The notes under the pieces: generated by a model
Told to the model about the DNA's origin: nothing
Seen by the model: the letters and a program-made list of their open reading frames with translations, nothing else
The model's database searches: none
NCBI GenBank assembly: GCA_947648875.1
Contig: CANSPM010000017.1
Location: forward strand, 1 to 63,322
Source: an uncultured Lachnospiraceae bacterium
GTDB lineage: Bacteria; Bacillota; Clostridia; Lachnospirales; Lachnospiraceae
DNA length: 63,322 nt
Reading direction: 5' to 3'
Made by a program: the position numbers and the translations under genes
Shown here: piece after piece, positions 1 to 8,831 of the stretch
Layout: every line of letters starts with the position of its first letter
Position numbering within the stretch: position 1 is the stretch's first letter

Positions 1-174
1 ATTTTCAGGGTTGCATTGCTGTTTATTTGTCAAGGTCCGGGGAGCATGTGTGCTCTAAGCATGTATGCTCCGAGTGCATCTGTCTCGAGCATTCTTTGTT
101 TCATCTAGCTGTTGCTCTGAACAATCTGTACTCTGTCTGCCGCTCTGTTTTATTATCACCGCGACAGCTTTATT
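1..174 (-). other. Probable untranslated leader of an rRNA operon lying left of the window
   Basis: This stretch has no plausible coding frame on the minus strand and lies immediately downstream of a strong minus-strand promoter (175-203). The far end reads, on the minus strand, as a leader ending in 'AACAGCAATGCAACCCTGAA', which resembles the leaders I associate with clostridial 16S genes. That resemblance is from memory and the rRNA itself is outside the window, so this is inference. Confidence 0.35.
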
Positions 175-203
175 AGATTACCACACACTTTCTCGGTTGT
201 CAA
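175..203 (-). promoter_or_regulatory. Strong sigma-A promoter with UP element, rRNA type
   Basis: On the minus strand, TTGACA (198-203) and TAATCT (175-180) are separated by exactly 17 bases. Directly upstream of the -35 box is an A/T tract (about 211-237) of the kind that serves as an UP element. Transcription would leave the window to the left, away from the CvpA-like gene that ends at 243. A perfect -35, ideal spacing and an UP element are typical of rRNA and tRNA promoters. Confidence 0.75.
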
Positions 204-242
204 CACCTTTTGGAAATATTTTTTAATTTTTTTTGAGGGGTG

Positions 243-743
243 TCACAAAGAGAGGGCTGTAAACTCGCTCATCAGGTTTTCTACAAATCTGGCAACCACA
301 TTATATTGATATATTTTAGTGAGTACTATACTTTCCCTGGTATACTCCACAATCTGCTGCCCTATCATCCCCAGTCCAAAGTACATGATTAACACATAGA
401 CAATCTGCAAGGTCAAAATCACTTCCAAAACGCCAAAAACAGCACCCAAAACCTTGTTGACCCAATGGATCACCGGCAACTTGGATATCATTTTGGCGGA
501 AAAGAGAACAACGTTCAAAAGATGGTGCACAGCACCCAGCAGGGCCATCAGCACAACGGCTATGATCACCCCCACCACCTCTTTCTCCATATAGCTGTGC
601 AGGCCCTTGCTGATCAGCACAATCATAATCCCCATGACGCAGAGCGTCACCAGGGAGACAATCTCTTTAACGATTCCTTTCTTATACCCGTCGGCCACCT
701 TAAACAGCGCGTAGATGACCACAACAATCAACATAATATTCAT
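243..743 (-). CDS. CvpA-like membrane protein
   Basis: A 166-residue, very hydrophobic protein with about four predicted membrane segments, roughly residues 2-16, 27-47, 57-80 and 98-125. Length and layout fit the CvpA (colicin V production) family, whose members are inner-membrane proteins of unclear role. It starts 16 bases after the stop of the DUF5711 gene, with a GGAGGAG-type ribosome site in the gap, so the two are probably co-transcribed. The last segment of the protein is amphipathic rather than membrane-spanning. The biochemical function is unknown. Alternatives within small polytopic proteins cannot be excluded. Confidence 0.75.
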   Translation of the reverse strand: MNIMLIVVVIYALFKVADGYKKGIVKEIVSLVTLCVMGIMIVLISKGLHSYMEKEVVGVIIAVVLMALLGAVHHLLNVVLFSAKMISKLPVIHWVNKVLGAVFGVLEVILTLQIVYVLIMYFGLGMIGQQIVEYTRESIVLTKIYQYNVVARFVENLMSEFTALSL

Positions 744-759
744 TGGTTCTCCTCCTTAA

Positions 760-1956
760 CTATTTCAGCTGTATCGTATCTATGGAATCATTTGTCAATA
801 TCAAATATCTGTAACTGTTTCCCTGGGGGATCATCACCTTCACAGACTTGTCAAATTCTCCCTGAAACTTGACCACCCCGCCAAAAGTGTGAACCAGACA
901 TTCCTGCTCGTTGTATACGGTAAAATTGTCCTGTCCAAAAAAAAGAGAGTCAAAATCCTGATGAAAAAGATAATCTCCCACCTTTTCTCCGGAACCATGA
1001 TACACCTGCAATTTATGCTGGGCGTCTGTGGAACTGTTTCGCAGCAACACGCCCACATAATTCTCATTGCTATAGACAGCCTTAATTTCTTCTTCGTATA
1101 GATGAATATTGGTCACCTGCGGTATCTGCGTACCACTGAAAAACAACAGTCTGTCATCCCCCAGGGCGTAAGCCGTTCCGTTGGACATAAAACGGATGGT
1201 GGGAATGATCGTGTCGGGATAGGTATATCCGTTCACATAGTAATCACTCTTGTTCTCACCCACCTGCCCAAAATTATAGAACGCTATCCTGGATTTAACT
1301 ACTCCCGAGTCCACATAGATACAGGACAGCCCCAGAAGTTCCCCGTTGGGAGAAAGCGAGAAAGCCACCGGGTAACCGCTCTGGTTCATGGTAGTCTGTA
1401 TCTCATAGTAGTCGTTTTGGCCCGGATCATAAATATAGATCCATGTAATCTTTGTGTCAGCCACCGCCACTGCCACCCGGCCTGTCTGGGCCACAGCGAT
1501 ACTGCGTATGGGCATGGTAGTGGAAATCTCCCCCAAAACCTTCTCGTGATCCAGTATGTACACCTCGCGGCCATTGTAATCTCCTATCGCCGCCACATTT
1601 CCACAGGTTGCAATGCGCAGATCCTGCATTTGGAAGGTCTGATTCCACAGAACATTGCCTCTGGCATCCGTGCAATGGGCTCCGTCATTACTGTAGGTCA
1701 GAATATTGTTTCCCAGCGGCATGCTCGTCGTTCCGTTTACCACCGTCGTCTCAACGGTGTGCACCACCTCATAAGATGTATAGATATGGTTCCTGTACTG
1801 AATGACCACCAGAACAATCAGAGCGATCAGGGCTGCGGCGACCAACACGATCCGATACACATGGGACAGACGGTAATGCCGGATTTTCTGCTGGTAATCG
1901 GCCTGTCCCTTCTCCCTTTTCTCCTTTTCCCGATTAAAATACCGAATATCTGCCAT
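760..1956 (-). CDS. DUF5711-like membrane-anchored beta-propeller-type protein
   Basis: A 398-residue protein. The start at 1956 is chosen because GAGGGA sits seven bases upstream; a longer reading to 1977 lacks such a site. A basic N-terminal tail is followed by one membrane segment at about residues 35-57. The long remainder is an extracytoplasmic domain of repeating beta-strand stretches ('SNDGAHCTDARGNVLW', 'VAAIGDYNGREVYIL', 'VAVAVADTKITWIYIYD') that read like WD40/PQQ-type propeller blades. This architecture matches the DUF5711 family common in Lachnospiraceae, which has no assigned function. It is probably in one operon with the downstream CvpA-like gene. Confidence 0.75.
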   Translation of the reverse strand: MADIRYFNREKEKREKGQADYQQKIRHYRLSHVYRIVLVAAALIALIVLVVIQYRNHIYTSYEVVHTVETTVVNGTTSMPLGNNILTYSNDGAHCTDARGNVLWNQTFQMQDLRIATCGNVAAIGDYNGREVYILDHEKVLGEISTTMPIRSIAVAQTGRVAVAVADTKITWIYIYDPGQNDYYEIQTTMNQSGYPVAFSLSPNGELLGLSCIYVDSGVVKSRIAFYNFGQVGENKSDYYVNGYTYPDTIIPTIRFMSNGTAYALGDDRLLFFSGTQIPQVTNIHLYEEEIKAVYSNENYVGVLLRNSSTDAQHKLQVYHGSGEKVGDYLFHQDFDSLFFGQDNFTVYNEQECLVHTFGGVVKFQGEFDKSVKVMIPQGNSYRYLILTNDSIDTIQLK

Positions 1957-2114
1957 TGTGTTCCCTCGCATGTACACCCGGCTCTTTTTTCAATATGCCC
2001 TGTTTAAACGCGCCCGGCACAGATTCCGCACAGTAGAGCCGTACTGATACGCCCTGTTTCCACACACTTTCCAACATAATACAATTCGGGAGAACGACAA
2101 AGGGCGTTTTGCTC

Positions 2115-2123
2115 ATTATAGCA
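2115..2123 (-). promoter_or_regulatory. Extended -10 promoter for the DUF5711-cvpA unit
   Basis: On the minus strand the sequence TGCTATAAT (TATAAT at 2115-2120) forms an extended -10 element just after the stop of the LysM gene at 2133. No convincing -35 box is visible at 17 bases. It would give a leader of about 150 bases before the DUF5711 start. Confidence 0.5.
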
Positions 2124-2132
2124 TACTTTTTT

Positions 2133-3593
2133 CTAGGGGAGTAGTATTTTTTGTCCGACCTGAATATTATCCGGATTGGATATTCCGTTCAATTCACAGA
2201 TGGCCCGCACGTAAGTGTCATTTCCATACTGCCTGGTGCTGATCCCGATCAGCGTATCCCCCGGCTGAATCACATAGCTGGTCTGCTGCGCCTGCTGCTG
2301 GGACTCGATCTCCGCAATGGACGGTCCCTGGGTGGGAATCTCCTGGGATGGTACGTCTGTCGGGGGTTCCCAGGGCTGCAACTCCGGATGCGGGGACTCC
2401 AAGGGCTGTCCCTCCTGATTTTGCCCGTTTTCCTGTCCCTGGCCGTTCTCCTGGCTTTGTACGCTTTCCGGTACCTGGTCGGTTCCGTTTCCCGGATTTT
2501 GTCCGCTTCCCTGCCCCGTCGCGGCTTCCTGCCCCTGCCCGTTTCCCTGCTCCAGACTGTTGCCCTGCCCGGTATTCTGTCCCTGTACGCTCTCCCCCGT
2601 ATTCTGTCCGTCTCCCTGTGACGGCTGTGCTCCTCCCTGCCCGTTTTCCTCATTCGGCTGTAGCTGTCCCGTGACAGCCTGTCCCGACACTGCCGTGGCC
2701 TCCTTGTTTTCCTGCAATATGGCATCTGCCAGACTGTTCTCCGCCATCAGTGTGCCGGAGTTATGTACCTCTCCTGTGGCCTCCTGCGCCCCGTCCTCCG
2801 ACGCGTCGCCGGTCTCCGGCTGATCCTCCGTAAGCTGCGCCCACAGCTGCTTTGCCCTTTCCTCTATAGTCCCATCCTCACCGTCCCGGGTAACAGCCGC
2901 CACTCCGATCAGACACAATACCGCAAACACTGCGGCGGCGGACATCCGCATCATTTTCAGAGAGCTCGCCGGAGCGACATCTCTGCCGTTGTTGTCAGAC
3001 CGCCTCTCCGGCTTGTCCGCCACAGTCGTCCTATTGGTCGGCGCGGTCGCCCTATCGGCCGAAGGTGCCTTTTTCTGCCCGTACTGGCTGCGGCGTTCCT
3101 CCTGTTTAGCCCTGGCCCGGTCATATTTCTCCTGTCCGAACTGCTCCGGCTCATGCTCCTGGGGTTTATTTTCCACCATATAGGCAAGCATACTGTCATT
3201 TTTTTCATAGAAGCAGGCATATCCTTTTATGTACCGGCAGGTATCCTGTTCCTGAATATGCATACCCTCCACCATCTCGCCGTCAAAAATATGGTAGCCC
3301 AGAAACACATATTCCGGGAAATAGCGCTGACGCAGCCGCTCTACCTCCTGGTTCTGAGCCTGGGATAAGTGGCGTACCTCCTTGCTGATGGAAAGAATCT
3401 GACATGCCCCATAGATAAAGAAATACGACAGGCTTTGTTCCCTGGCGTATTTGCCATACAGGGCGATGGCAAGTCCCTTCCCTTCCGTCTGCCTGCAGAG
3501 CTGCTTCATGTAAGAGACCACATAGTCTTCCACATAGACCTTGCAAGTGCGATCCGCTTCCCCGATTTGCGTAATATTTTTTGGTAATTCCAT
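2133..3593 (-). CDS. LysM-domain membrane protein with long Gln/Gly/Asn linker
   Basis: A 486-residue protein. The start at 3593 is supported by GGGAGGTG five bases upstream. Residues 1 to about 150 form a cytoplasmic domain of unknown type. A basic stretch and one membrane segment ('AAAVFAVLCLIGVAAV', about 220-235) follow, then some 200 residues of low-complexity linker rich in Gln, Gly, Asn and Glu. A single C-terminal LysM peptidoglycan-binding module occupies about the last 48 residues, with the typical 'YVIQPGDTLIGIS' opening and 'NPDNIQVGQKILLP' end. The topology suggests a protein anchored in the membrane that reaches into the peptidoglycan. The family looks Lachnospiraceae-specific; its role is unknown. 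Confidence 0.8.
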   Translation of the reverse strand: MELPKNITQIGEADRTCKVYVEDYVVSYMKQLCRQTEGKGLAIALYGKYAREQSLSYFFIYGACQILSISKEVRHLSQAQNQEVERLRQRYFPEYVFLGYHIFDGEMVEGMHIQEQDTCRYIKGYACFYEKNDSMLAYMVENKPQEHEPEQFGQEKYDRARAKQEERRSQYGQKKAPSADRATAPTNRTTVADKPERRSDNNGRDVAPASSLKMMRMSAAAVFAVLCLIGVAAVTRDGEDGTIEERAKQLWAQLTEDQPETGDASEDGAQEATGEVHNSGTLMAENSLADAILQENKEATAVSGQAVTGQLQPNEENGQGGAQPSQGDGQNTGESVQGQNTGQGNSLEQGNGQGQEAATGQGSGQNPGNGTDQVPESVQSQENGQGQENGQNQEGQPLESPHPELQPWEPPTDVPSQEIPTQGPSIAEIESQQQAQQTSYVIQPGDTLIGISTRQYGNDTYVRAICELNGISNPDNIQVGQKILLP

Positions 3594-3722
3594 AAAAACA
3601 CCTCCCACTCCTATGCTATCCAGCCGATATCAGCTATAAATATAGCACGGGTGTGAGAGGTATTTTAGCATTCCTTGTCGTGAGGATTACAAAACCCTTC
3701 GACATTTTTTTATGATCCGTAA

Positions 3723-4769
3723 TTATTCAAAACGATATACTGTGACGGAGTCATACTCCCTGTCCCCGCCAAATACACAGGAGGGAAATTCCGGCCTGTG
3801 GATACTGTCCGGGTAGTACTGTGTCTCCAGGCACATTCCACTCCTCTTCTCATAAAAAGCGCCATCCTTCCCGGCCTGCGGAGTGATGCAGTTGCCCGCG
3901 TAGAACTGCACGCCGGGCAATGTGGAGTAGGCCACCATCCGACGCCCGCTCTCGGGAGCAAACAGCTCGGCAATCTTGTGAAGATTGCCGTCCCAGCCAT
4001 CCACCACCCAGTTGTGATCATATCCCTGGGTCAGCAAAAGCTGCTGAAAATCCGAGTGAATCTCTTTTCCCACGGTCTTGGGACGGGTAAAATCCATCAC
4101 CGTACCCGCCACAGGGGCAATCTCCCCGGTGGGAATGGCTCCCGCCACCACGGGCGTATAATGTGAGGCAAAGAGTTGCAGCTGATGCCCCTCAATGCTT
4201 CCCGCCTTATGGCCGTTCAGATTAAAGTATGTATGATTGGTGGGGTTGAGGATCGTCCTTCTGTCACTGCTGCCATGATAGTGCAGAGTCAGACCGTTTT
4301 CCTCATCCAGCGTACAGGTCAGTTGCAGCACTTTATTGCCGGGAAAGCCCATATTGCCGTCGTCATCTCTGATGGTAAAAGTGATGCCGTTCTCCTCCAC
4401 CCGGGCATTCCACAACTGTTTGTGATATCCCAGATCCATGTGGCTGTGCAGATTGTTGGGGCCGTCATTCACATCCACATGGTATGCGGTGCCGTCAATC
4501 TCAAAGCCTGCCCCTCCGATACGGTTGGCGCTGGGACCGATGGTCGCGCCGAAAAAGCACCCATTGTCCAGATAGCCCTCCGCGCTGTCAAAGCCCAGAA
4601 CCACATCTTCCAGCCTGCCGTTCCGATCCGGCACATATAAATTGACCAGGATAGCTCCCAGGTCTGTGATCTCCGCTTTCATGCCCTTTTGATTCTCCAG
4701 GGTATAGAGAGTTACCGCTCTCCCCTGTCCGTCCGTTCCAAACTTTCTTTTTGTTATAGATATAGACAT
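3723..4769 (-). CDS. galM: Aldose 1-epimerase (mutarotase)
   Basis: A 348-residue protein of normal GalM length. It interconverts alpha and beta anomers of galactose or glucose in the cytoplasm. The beta-sandwich family signatures are present: 'GATIGPSANRIGGAGFEIDG' near residue 75, 'NNLHSH' near 105, the His-containing catalytic segment 'NPTNHTYFNLNGH' near 175, and the glutamate-bearing 'CLETQYYPDSIH' near 315, which holds the catalytic base. It stands between the LysM gene and recR without tight coupling to either, and has a GGAGGAGGAAG ribosome site. A related sugar specificity, such as L-arabinose or maltose, cannot be excluded. Confidence 0.92.
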   Translation of the reverse strand: MSISITKRKFGTDGQGRAVTLYTLENQKGMKAEITDLGAILVNLYVPDRNGRLEDVVLGFDSAEGYLDNGCFFGATIGPSANRIGGAGFEIDGTAYHVDVNDGPNNLHSHMDLGYHKQLWNARVEENGITFTIRDDDGNMGFPGNKVLQLTCTLDEENGLTLHYHGSSDRRTILNPTNHTYFNLNGHKAGSIEGHQLQLFASHYTPVVAGAIPTGEIAPVAGTVMDFTRPKTVGKEIHSDFQQLLLTQGYDHNWVVDGWDGNLHKIAELFAPESGRRMVAYSTLPGVQFYAGNCITPQAGKDGAFYEKRSGMCLETQYYPDSIHRPEFPSCVFGGDREYDSVTVYRFE

Positions 4770-4828
4770 ATCTTCCTCCTCCGGTTTAGAGTTCCGCTGC
4801 CACTCCCGGCATCTGTTCCGGCCCTCTC

Positions 4829-5425
4829 TTATATCTCCACACGTCCTTCCAGCGCTCTCAGAAGCGTTACCTCGTCAATATACTCCAGATCCCCTCCCAC
4901 CGGCACACCGCTGGCAATCCTGCTCACTTTGACACCTGTGGGCTTGATCAGCTTGCTGATATACATGGCCGTGGTCTCTCCCTCCAGGCTGGAGTTGGTG
5001 GCGATGATCACTTCCTCCGCCTCTTTCTCCAGACGGGCTATCAGTTCTTTCAGTTTGATATCGTTAGGTCCGATGCCCAGCATGGGAGAGATGGCGCCGT
5101 GCAGCACATGATAGACGCCCTCATATTTGCCGGTCTTTTCATAGGCCGCCAGATCTCGGACATTCTCCACCACCATAATGATCCGGTGATTTCGCTTCGG
5201 GTTGGCACACACCGGGCATATCTCCCGGTCCGTCAGCGTGTAACACTCGCCGCAATATCTGACATTCTCCTTTGCCTCCACAATGGTCCGGGCCAGTCGG
5301 TTTACTTTGTCCTTGGGCATATTGATCAGGTGAAACGCCAAACGCTGGGCCGATTTGCCGCCTATCCCCGGCAGCGCCGACAATTCCTCAATTAACTTAT
5401 TGATATGACCGCTGTACAACTCCAT
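4829..5425 (-). CDS. recR: Recombination mediator RecR
   Basis: A 198-residue protein of standard RecR length. It works with RecF and RecO to load RecA on gapped DNA. Features in order are a helix-hairpin-helix region ('LPGIGGKSAQRLAFHL', about residues 17-32), a four-cysteine zinc motif ('CGECYTLTDREICPVC', about 57-72), and a Toprim domain with 'VVENVRDLAAYE' and the acidic 'NSSLEGETTAMYI'. Its start codon overlaps the stop of the upstream ybaB gene in a TGATG arrangement, so translation is coupled. The dnaX-ybaB-recR order is a classic conserved block. Confidence 0.96.
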   Translation of the reverse strand: MELYSGHINKLIEELSALPGIGGKSAQRLAFHLINMPKDKVNRLARTIVEAKENVRYCGECYTLTDREICPVCANPKRNHRIIMVVENVRDLAAYEKTGKYEGVYHVLHGAISPMLGIGPNDIKLKELIARLEKEAEEVIIATNSSLEGETTAMYISKLIKPTGVKVSRIASGVPVGGDLEYIDEVTLLRALEGRVEI

Positions 5426-5769
5426 CAGAAGGGAAACCCTCCCAGGCCTCCGGTCATCTTGCCCATCAGGGCCTCATTGGCCTCATCCGCCTGCTTCAAG
5501 GCTTCATTGGTGGCCGCCACAATCAGATCCTGCAACATTTCCACATCTTCGGGGTCCACCACCTCCTGGGTGAGTTTCACCCGCAGCACTTCCTTTTTGC
5601 CGGATACCGTGACTTCCACGGCGCCGCCACCGGCAGATGCCGTGAACTCCTTGGTCTCCAGTTCCTTCTGTCCTTCCTCCATCTGGCGCTGCATGCGCTG
5701 CGCCTGCTTCATCAAATTATTCATATTTCCCGGCATCATACCGCCGGGAAAGCCTCCTCGTTTCGCCAT
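5425..5769 (-). CDS. ybaB: YbaB/EbfC nucleoid-associated protein
   Basis: A 114-residue small DNA-binding protein of the YbaB/EbfC family, which forms dimers that bind and bend DNA. It opens with a Gly/Met-rich N-terminus ('[20 protein letters not shown]'), followed by a helical coiled region and the conserved core '[20 protein letters not shown]' near residues 47-66. It lies between dnaX and recR as in most Firmicutes, 45 bases after the dnaX stop and overlapping the recR start. A role in recombination or replication is suspected for the family from this linkage. Confidence 0.93.
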   Translation of the reverse strand: MAKRGGFPGGMMPGNMNNLMKQAQRMQRQMEEGQKELETKEFTASAGGGAVEVTVSGKKEVLRVKLTQEVVDPEDVEMLQDLIVAATNEALKQADEANEALMGKMTGGLGGFPF

Positions 5770-5814
5770 GGGTCTGTTCCTCCTGCCTGCAATTTAACAT
5801 ATATTGCCATTTTT

Positions 5815-7401
5815 CTATTCTTCTTCCTCAATCTCCATATGGACACCCGGTATCCCCTGGCGCAGGTCAAAATAGTTCTCCTGGGCCTCCTGCCTGTTTC
5901 CCGCCACCTGAAAATTGACCTCTATCTTTTTGCCGGCATAGCCGGCTATCAGGTTCTCCAATTGCTCTTTATTCTGGGGATGCTGGGTAAAATAATCCGA
6001 CGGCACGCCGTCTTCCAGCACCAGCATCAGATGACCGTCCCCCCCCAGGCTGGGAATGGCGTCCTTCAAATAAATCCTCATGGGATTCTCGGCATTGCCC
6101 ACGATGCCCCCCCAGTGGCTGACTACTTCCCTCACATCGTCAGGAATCGCCTGGGGCAGCCGGGGAGTTAGCCCGGGGCTTCCCCCGGCTGTGGGTACTC
6201 CTGCTGCCGCCTGATCCGGGTCATACTGCGCCGGTATCACGGCCACGCCATTCTCCACCTTGTCCTCCACATCCCGAATCCGCTCCAGCAAGGCATCCGG
6301 AGAAGTCTCCATGCTGGGTCTGCACAGTTTGATCAGGGCAATCTCCACCAGAATCCGTTTCTGGCTGGCATATCGAATCTGTCCTGACAATTCGGAAAAA
6401 ATACGGATATAGCGGACAATGCGGTTCATATCCACCATTTCCGCCTCTTCTTTCAGACGCACCAGATTGTCCGAGGACATGTCAATTACATCTTCCAGAT
6501 TGTCCGAGGACTGCACCAGCATCAGATTCCGCAGGTACCAGGTAAAGTCCGTCACGAACTGGGTCAACTCCCGCCCCTGCATCACAATCTCCTCCAGCAG
6601 CTGCACACATCCCAGCACATTCCGGTCCAGCACACAGCGCAGCAGACGGCTGAACACTTCTGTGTCCACCGCCCCCAACACATCCAGCACCTTGTCATAG
6701 GTCAATTCGTCGCCCAGATTAAAGGCAATACACTGATCCAGCAGACTCAAGGCATCCCGCATGGAGCCGTCCGCCGCCTTGGCGATATAGCGCAGCGCTT
6801 TCTCCTCCACCCGCACCTGCTCGGCCTCCGTCAGCTGCCGCATCCGAGCGGCGATGGTGTCTATGGTAATACGCTTGAAGTCATAGCGCTGGCACCTGGA
6901 CAGTATGGTGATGGGTAGTTTGTGTACCTCCGTGGTGGCCAGTATAAAGATCACATAGGAGGGCGGCTCCTCCAGGGTCTTGAGCAATGCGTTGAAGGCT
7001 CCTATGGACAACATATGCACCTCGTCAATAATGTAGACCTTGTACTTGCCCTCCGCCGGGGAGTAGGACACCTCCTCCACAATCTCCCTGATATTGTCCA
7101 CGCCATTGTTGGAAGCGGCGTCAATCTCAATCACATTCATGCTGGCTCCCGCCGCGATGGCCCGGCAGATACGGCACTGTCCGCAGGGCCCCTCCTGGGT
7201 GGGGTTCTCACAATTTACAGTCCGGGCCAGAATCTTGGCCACAGTGGTCTTGCCCGTTCCCCGGGTGCCGGTAAACAGGTAAGCATGGCCAATGCGGCCC
7301 GCCCGGATCTGATTTTTCAAAGTTGTCACAATATGATCCTGCCCCTTCACGTCCGCAAAAGTGTCAGGGCGGAATTTGCGATATAAAGCTGTGTATGACA
7401 T
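5815..7401 (-). CDS. dnaX: DNA polymerase III subunit gamma/tau
   Basis: A 528-residue clamp-loader ATPase that opens the sliding clamp and organises the replisome. The start at 7401 gives the canonical 'MSYTALYRKFRP' N-terminus with GGAG nine bases upstream, inside the end of the pfk gene. The P-loop 'GTRGTGKT' is at residues 45-52. The zinc site is formed by Cys64, Cys73, Cys76 and Cys79, and Walker B is 'IIDEVHML'. Domain III is complete. A short C-terminal tau-like part ends in an acidic tail. No slippery A-run for programmed frameshifting was noticed. The gap to the pfk stop is only four bases. Confidence 0.96.
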   Translation of the reverse strand: MSYTALYRKFRPDTFADVKGQDHIVTTLKNQIRAGRIGHAYLFTGTRGTGKTTVAKILARTVNCENPTQEGPCGQCRICRAIAAGASMNVIEIDAASNNGVDNIREIVEEVSYSPAEGKYKVYIIDEVHMLSIGAFNALLKTLEEPPSYVIFILATTEVHKLPITILSRCQRYDFKRITIDTIAARMRQLTEAEQVRVEEKALRYIAKAADGSMRDALSLLDQCIAFNLGDELTYDKVLDVLGAVDTEVFSRLLRCVLDRNVLGCVQLLEEIVMQGRELTQFVTDFTWYLRNLMLVQSSDNLEDVIDMSSDNLVRLKEEAEMVDMNRIVRYIRIFSELSGQIRYASQKRILVEIALIKLCRPSMETSPDALLERIRDVEDKVENGVAVIPAQYDPDQAAAGVPTAGGSPGLTPRLPQAIPDDVREVVSHWGGIVGNAENPMRIYLKDAIPSLGGDGHLMLVLEDGVPSDYFTQHPQNKEQLENLIAGYAGKKIEVNFQVAGNRQEAQENYFDLRQGIPGVHMEIEEEE

Positions 7402-7405
7402 CTGT

Positions 7406-8479
7406 TTAATCTCCGAAGCTGATGCCCAGCAGCTTGGCTTCCTGTACAATGGTGGCATCCGGCGCCACCATCTTGAGTTTGCCCGCCACTTCTTCCAGAG
7501 GCACCCGCACTACCTCCCGGTTTTTATAGCCCACCATAAAACCGTACTCACCGTCCAGAATCATCCTGCCCGCCTCCGCGCCCAGGCGGCTGGCAAATAC
7601 CCTGTCATAAGGGCAGGGACTGCCCCCCCTCTGCATATGACCGGGCACGGTCACGCGAACCTCGCGTCCTGTCTTCTCCTGGATTTTGGCAGCCACCTCA
7701 TAGGATACGGAGGGATAGGGATTCTTTTCCATCTTTTTCTTATAATCCTTCTTGGATAGTTTCGCGTCCTCCTTGGAGATAGCACCTTCGGCCACCGCAA
7801 TGATGGTAAAGCGGCTGCCCTTTTTGTCTCTCTCCTCAATCTTGTCGATCACCTTGTCAATGTCATAGGGAATCTCCGGCAGCAGAATAATATCCGCGCC
7901 GCCGGCCATACCGGCATTCAGCGTCAGCCATCCCACCTTATGGCCCATAACCTCCACGATAAACACCCGTCCATGAGAGGCGGCGGTAGTATGGATACAG
8001 TCTATGGCGTCGGTGGCAATGTTGACGGCGCTCTGGAACCCGAATGTCATATCCGTGCCCCAGAGATCATTGTCAATGGTCTTTGGCAGAGTCACCACAT
8101 TCAGCCCCTCCTCCCGAAGCAGATTGGCCGTCTTGTGGGTGCCGTTGCCCCCCAGAATCACCAGGCAGTCCAGCTGTAGCTTATGGTAGGTCTGCTTCAT
8201 GGATTCCACTTTGTCCACGCCGTTTTCGTCTGGCTCATGAATTGTTTTAAAGGGAGTCCTGGAAGTGCCCAAAATCGTGCCGCCCTTTGTTAGAATACCG
8301 GAAAAGTCTTTGCCGGTCAGCATCTGAAAATTGCTGTAAATGAGTCCCCTGTAGCCGTCAAGAAAACCGTAGATCTCCACCTTTTCCCTGGAATTTGCCA
8401 GGGTCTTCACAACGCCCCGCATAGCCGCGTTCAGCGCCTGGCAGTCGCCGCCGCTGGTCAGCATACCGATTCTCTTCAT
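7406..8479 (-). CDS. 6-phosphofructokinase, group-III-like
   Basis: A 357-residue phosphofructokinase that phosphorylates fructose 6-phosphate in glycolysis. The start at 8479 gives 'MKRIGMLTSGGD' with GGAGG seven bases upstream. The phosphoryl-donor loop reads GGNGT (residues 110-114). The Gly at 113 corresponds to Gly104 of E. coli PfkA and suggests ATP rather than pyrophosphate, but Asn112 stands where most enzymes have Asp. 'PKTIDND' (132-138) has the lysine of the group-III and PPi-using enzymes. Donor preference therefore cannot be settled by reading. A good promoter lies at 8568-8596, and dnaX follows four bases downstream, so dnaX-ybaB-recR may be read through from it. Confidence 0.92.
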   Translation of the reverse strand: MKRIGMLTSGGDCQALNAAMRGVVKTLANSREKVEIYGFLDGYRGLIYSNFQMLTGKDFSGILTKGGTILGTSRTPFKTIHEPDENGVDKVESMKQTYHKLQLDCLVILGGNGTHKTANLLREEGLNVVTLPKTIDNDLWGTDMTFGFQSAVNIATDAIDCIHTTAASHGRVFIVEVMGHKVGWLTLNAGMAGGADIILLPEIPYDIDKVIDKIEERDKKGSRFTIIAVAEGAISKEDAKLSKKDYKKKMEKNPYPSVSYEVAAKIQEKTGREVRVTVPGHMQRGGSPCPYDRVFASRLGAEAGRMILDGEYGFMVGYKNREVVRVPLEEVAGKLKMVAPDATIVQEAKLLGISFGD

Positions 8480-8567
8480 GTCCCATTCCTCCGTCTTAAA
8501 TATTTTTCTTTTCTCATACTTCTTACAGGCACGCCGGATGGGTGTCCTCGTCCGCCTAATCAGGCTC

Positions 8568-8596
8568 ATTATACCCCAATTCTTTATTTCAAACAA
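8568..8596 (-). promoter_or_regulatory. Sigma-A promoter of the pfk-dnaX unit
   Basis: On the minus strand, TTGTTT (8591-8596) and TATAAT (8568-8573) are spaced by 17 bases. The predicted start is near 8561, giving a leader of about 80 bases with a basic, untranslated-looking composition. Confidence 0.7.
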
Positions 8597-8617
8597 GCCT
8601 TTATGAAAAAATATCAC

Positions 8618-8646
8618 TTGCCAAATGACTCATAATATTATAGAAT
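8618..8646 (+). promoter_or_regulatory. Promoter of the tRNA-Ser gene
   Basis: On the plus strand, TTGCCA (8618-8623) and TAGAAT (8641-8646) are spaced by 17 bases, 16 bases ahead of the mature tRNA. It is divergent from the pfk promoter about 20 bases away. Confidence 0.65.
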
Positions 8647-8662
8647 AGGTATCGTAGCGCAG

Positions 8663-8749
8663 GGAGCGGTATCGAAGTGGTCATAACGGGACTGACTCGA
8701 AATCAGTTGAGCCTTTTTGGCTCCGTGGGTTCGAATCCCACCCGCTCCG
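8663..8749 (+). tRNA. tRNA-Ser (anticodon CGA)
   Basis: A class II tRNA with a long variable arm. The acceptor stem GGAGCGG (8663-8669) pairs with CCGCTCC (8742-8748), followed by discriminator G. The anticodon arm ACTGA-CTCGAAA-TCAGT places CGA at 8698-8700. The variable arm is 'TTGAGCCTTTTTGGCTCCG', and the T arm has the standard GGTTCGAATCC. CCA is not encoded. It decodes UCG serine codons. Confidence 0.96.
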
Positions 8750-8756
8750 CTATGGG

Positions 8757-8786
8757 CCTGCTTGCGGACATCTGCAAGCGGGTTTT
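8757..8786 (+). terminator. Rho-independent terminator of tRNA-Ser
   Basis: CCTGCTTGC (8757-8765) pairs with GCAAGCGGG (8774-8782), with one G-U, and is followed by TTTT. It sits seven bases after the tRNA. Confidence 0.75.
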
Positions 8787-8831
8787 CCTTTGCTTACAGG
8801 CCTTTTCAGAACCTTTGAGGCGCTTTCCTTT

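Noticed and set aside
8480..8617. N-terminal extension of phosphofructokinase
   Set aside because: The upstream residues are basic and atypical and cover the promoter. The ATG at 8479 has a strong ribosome site and the family N-terminus.
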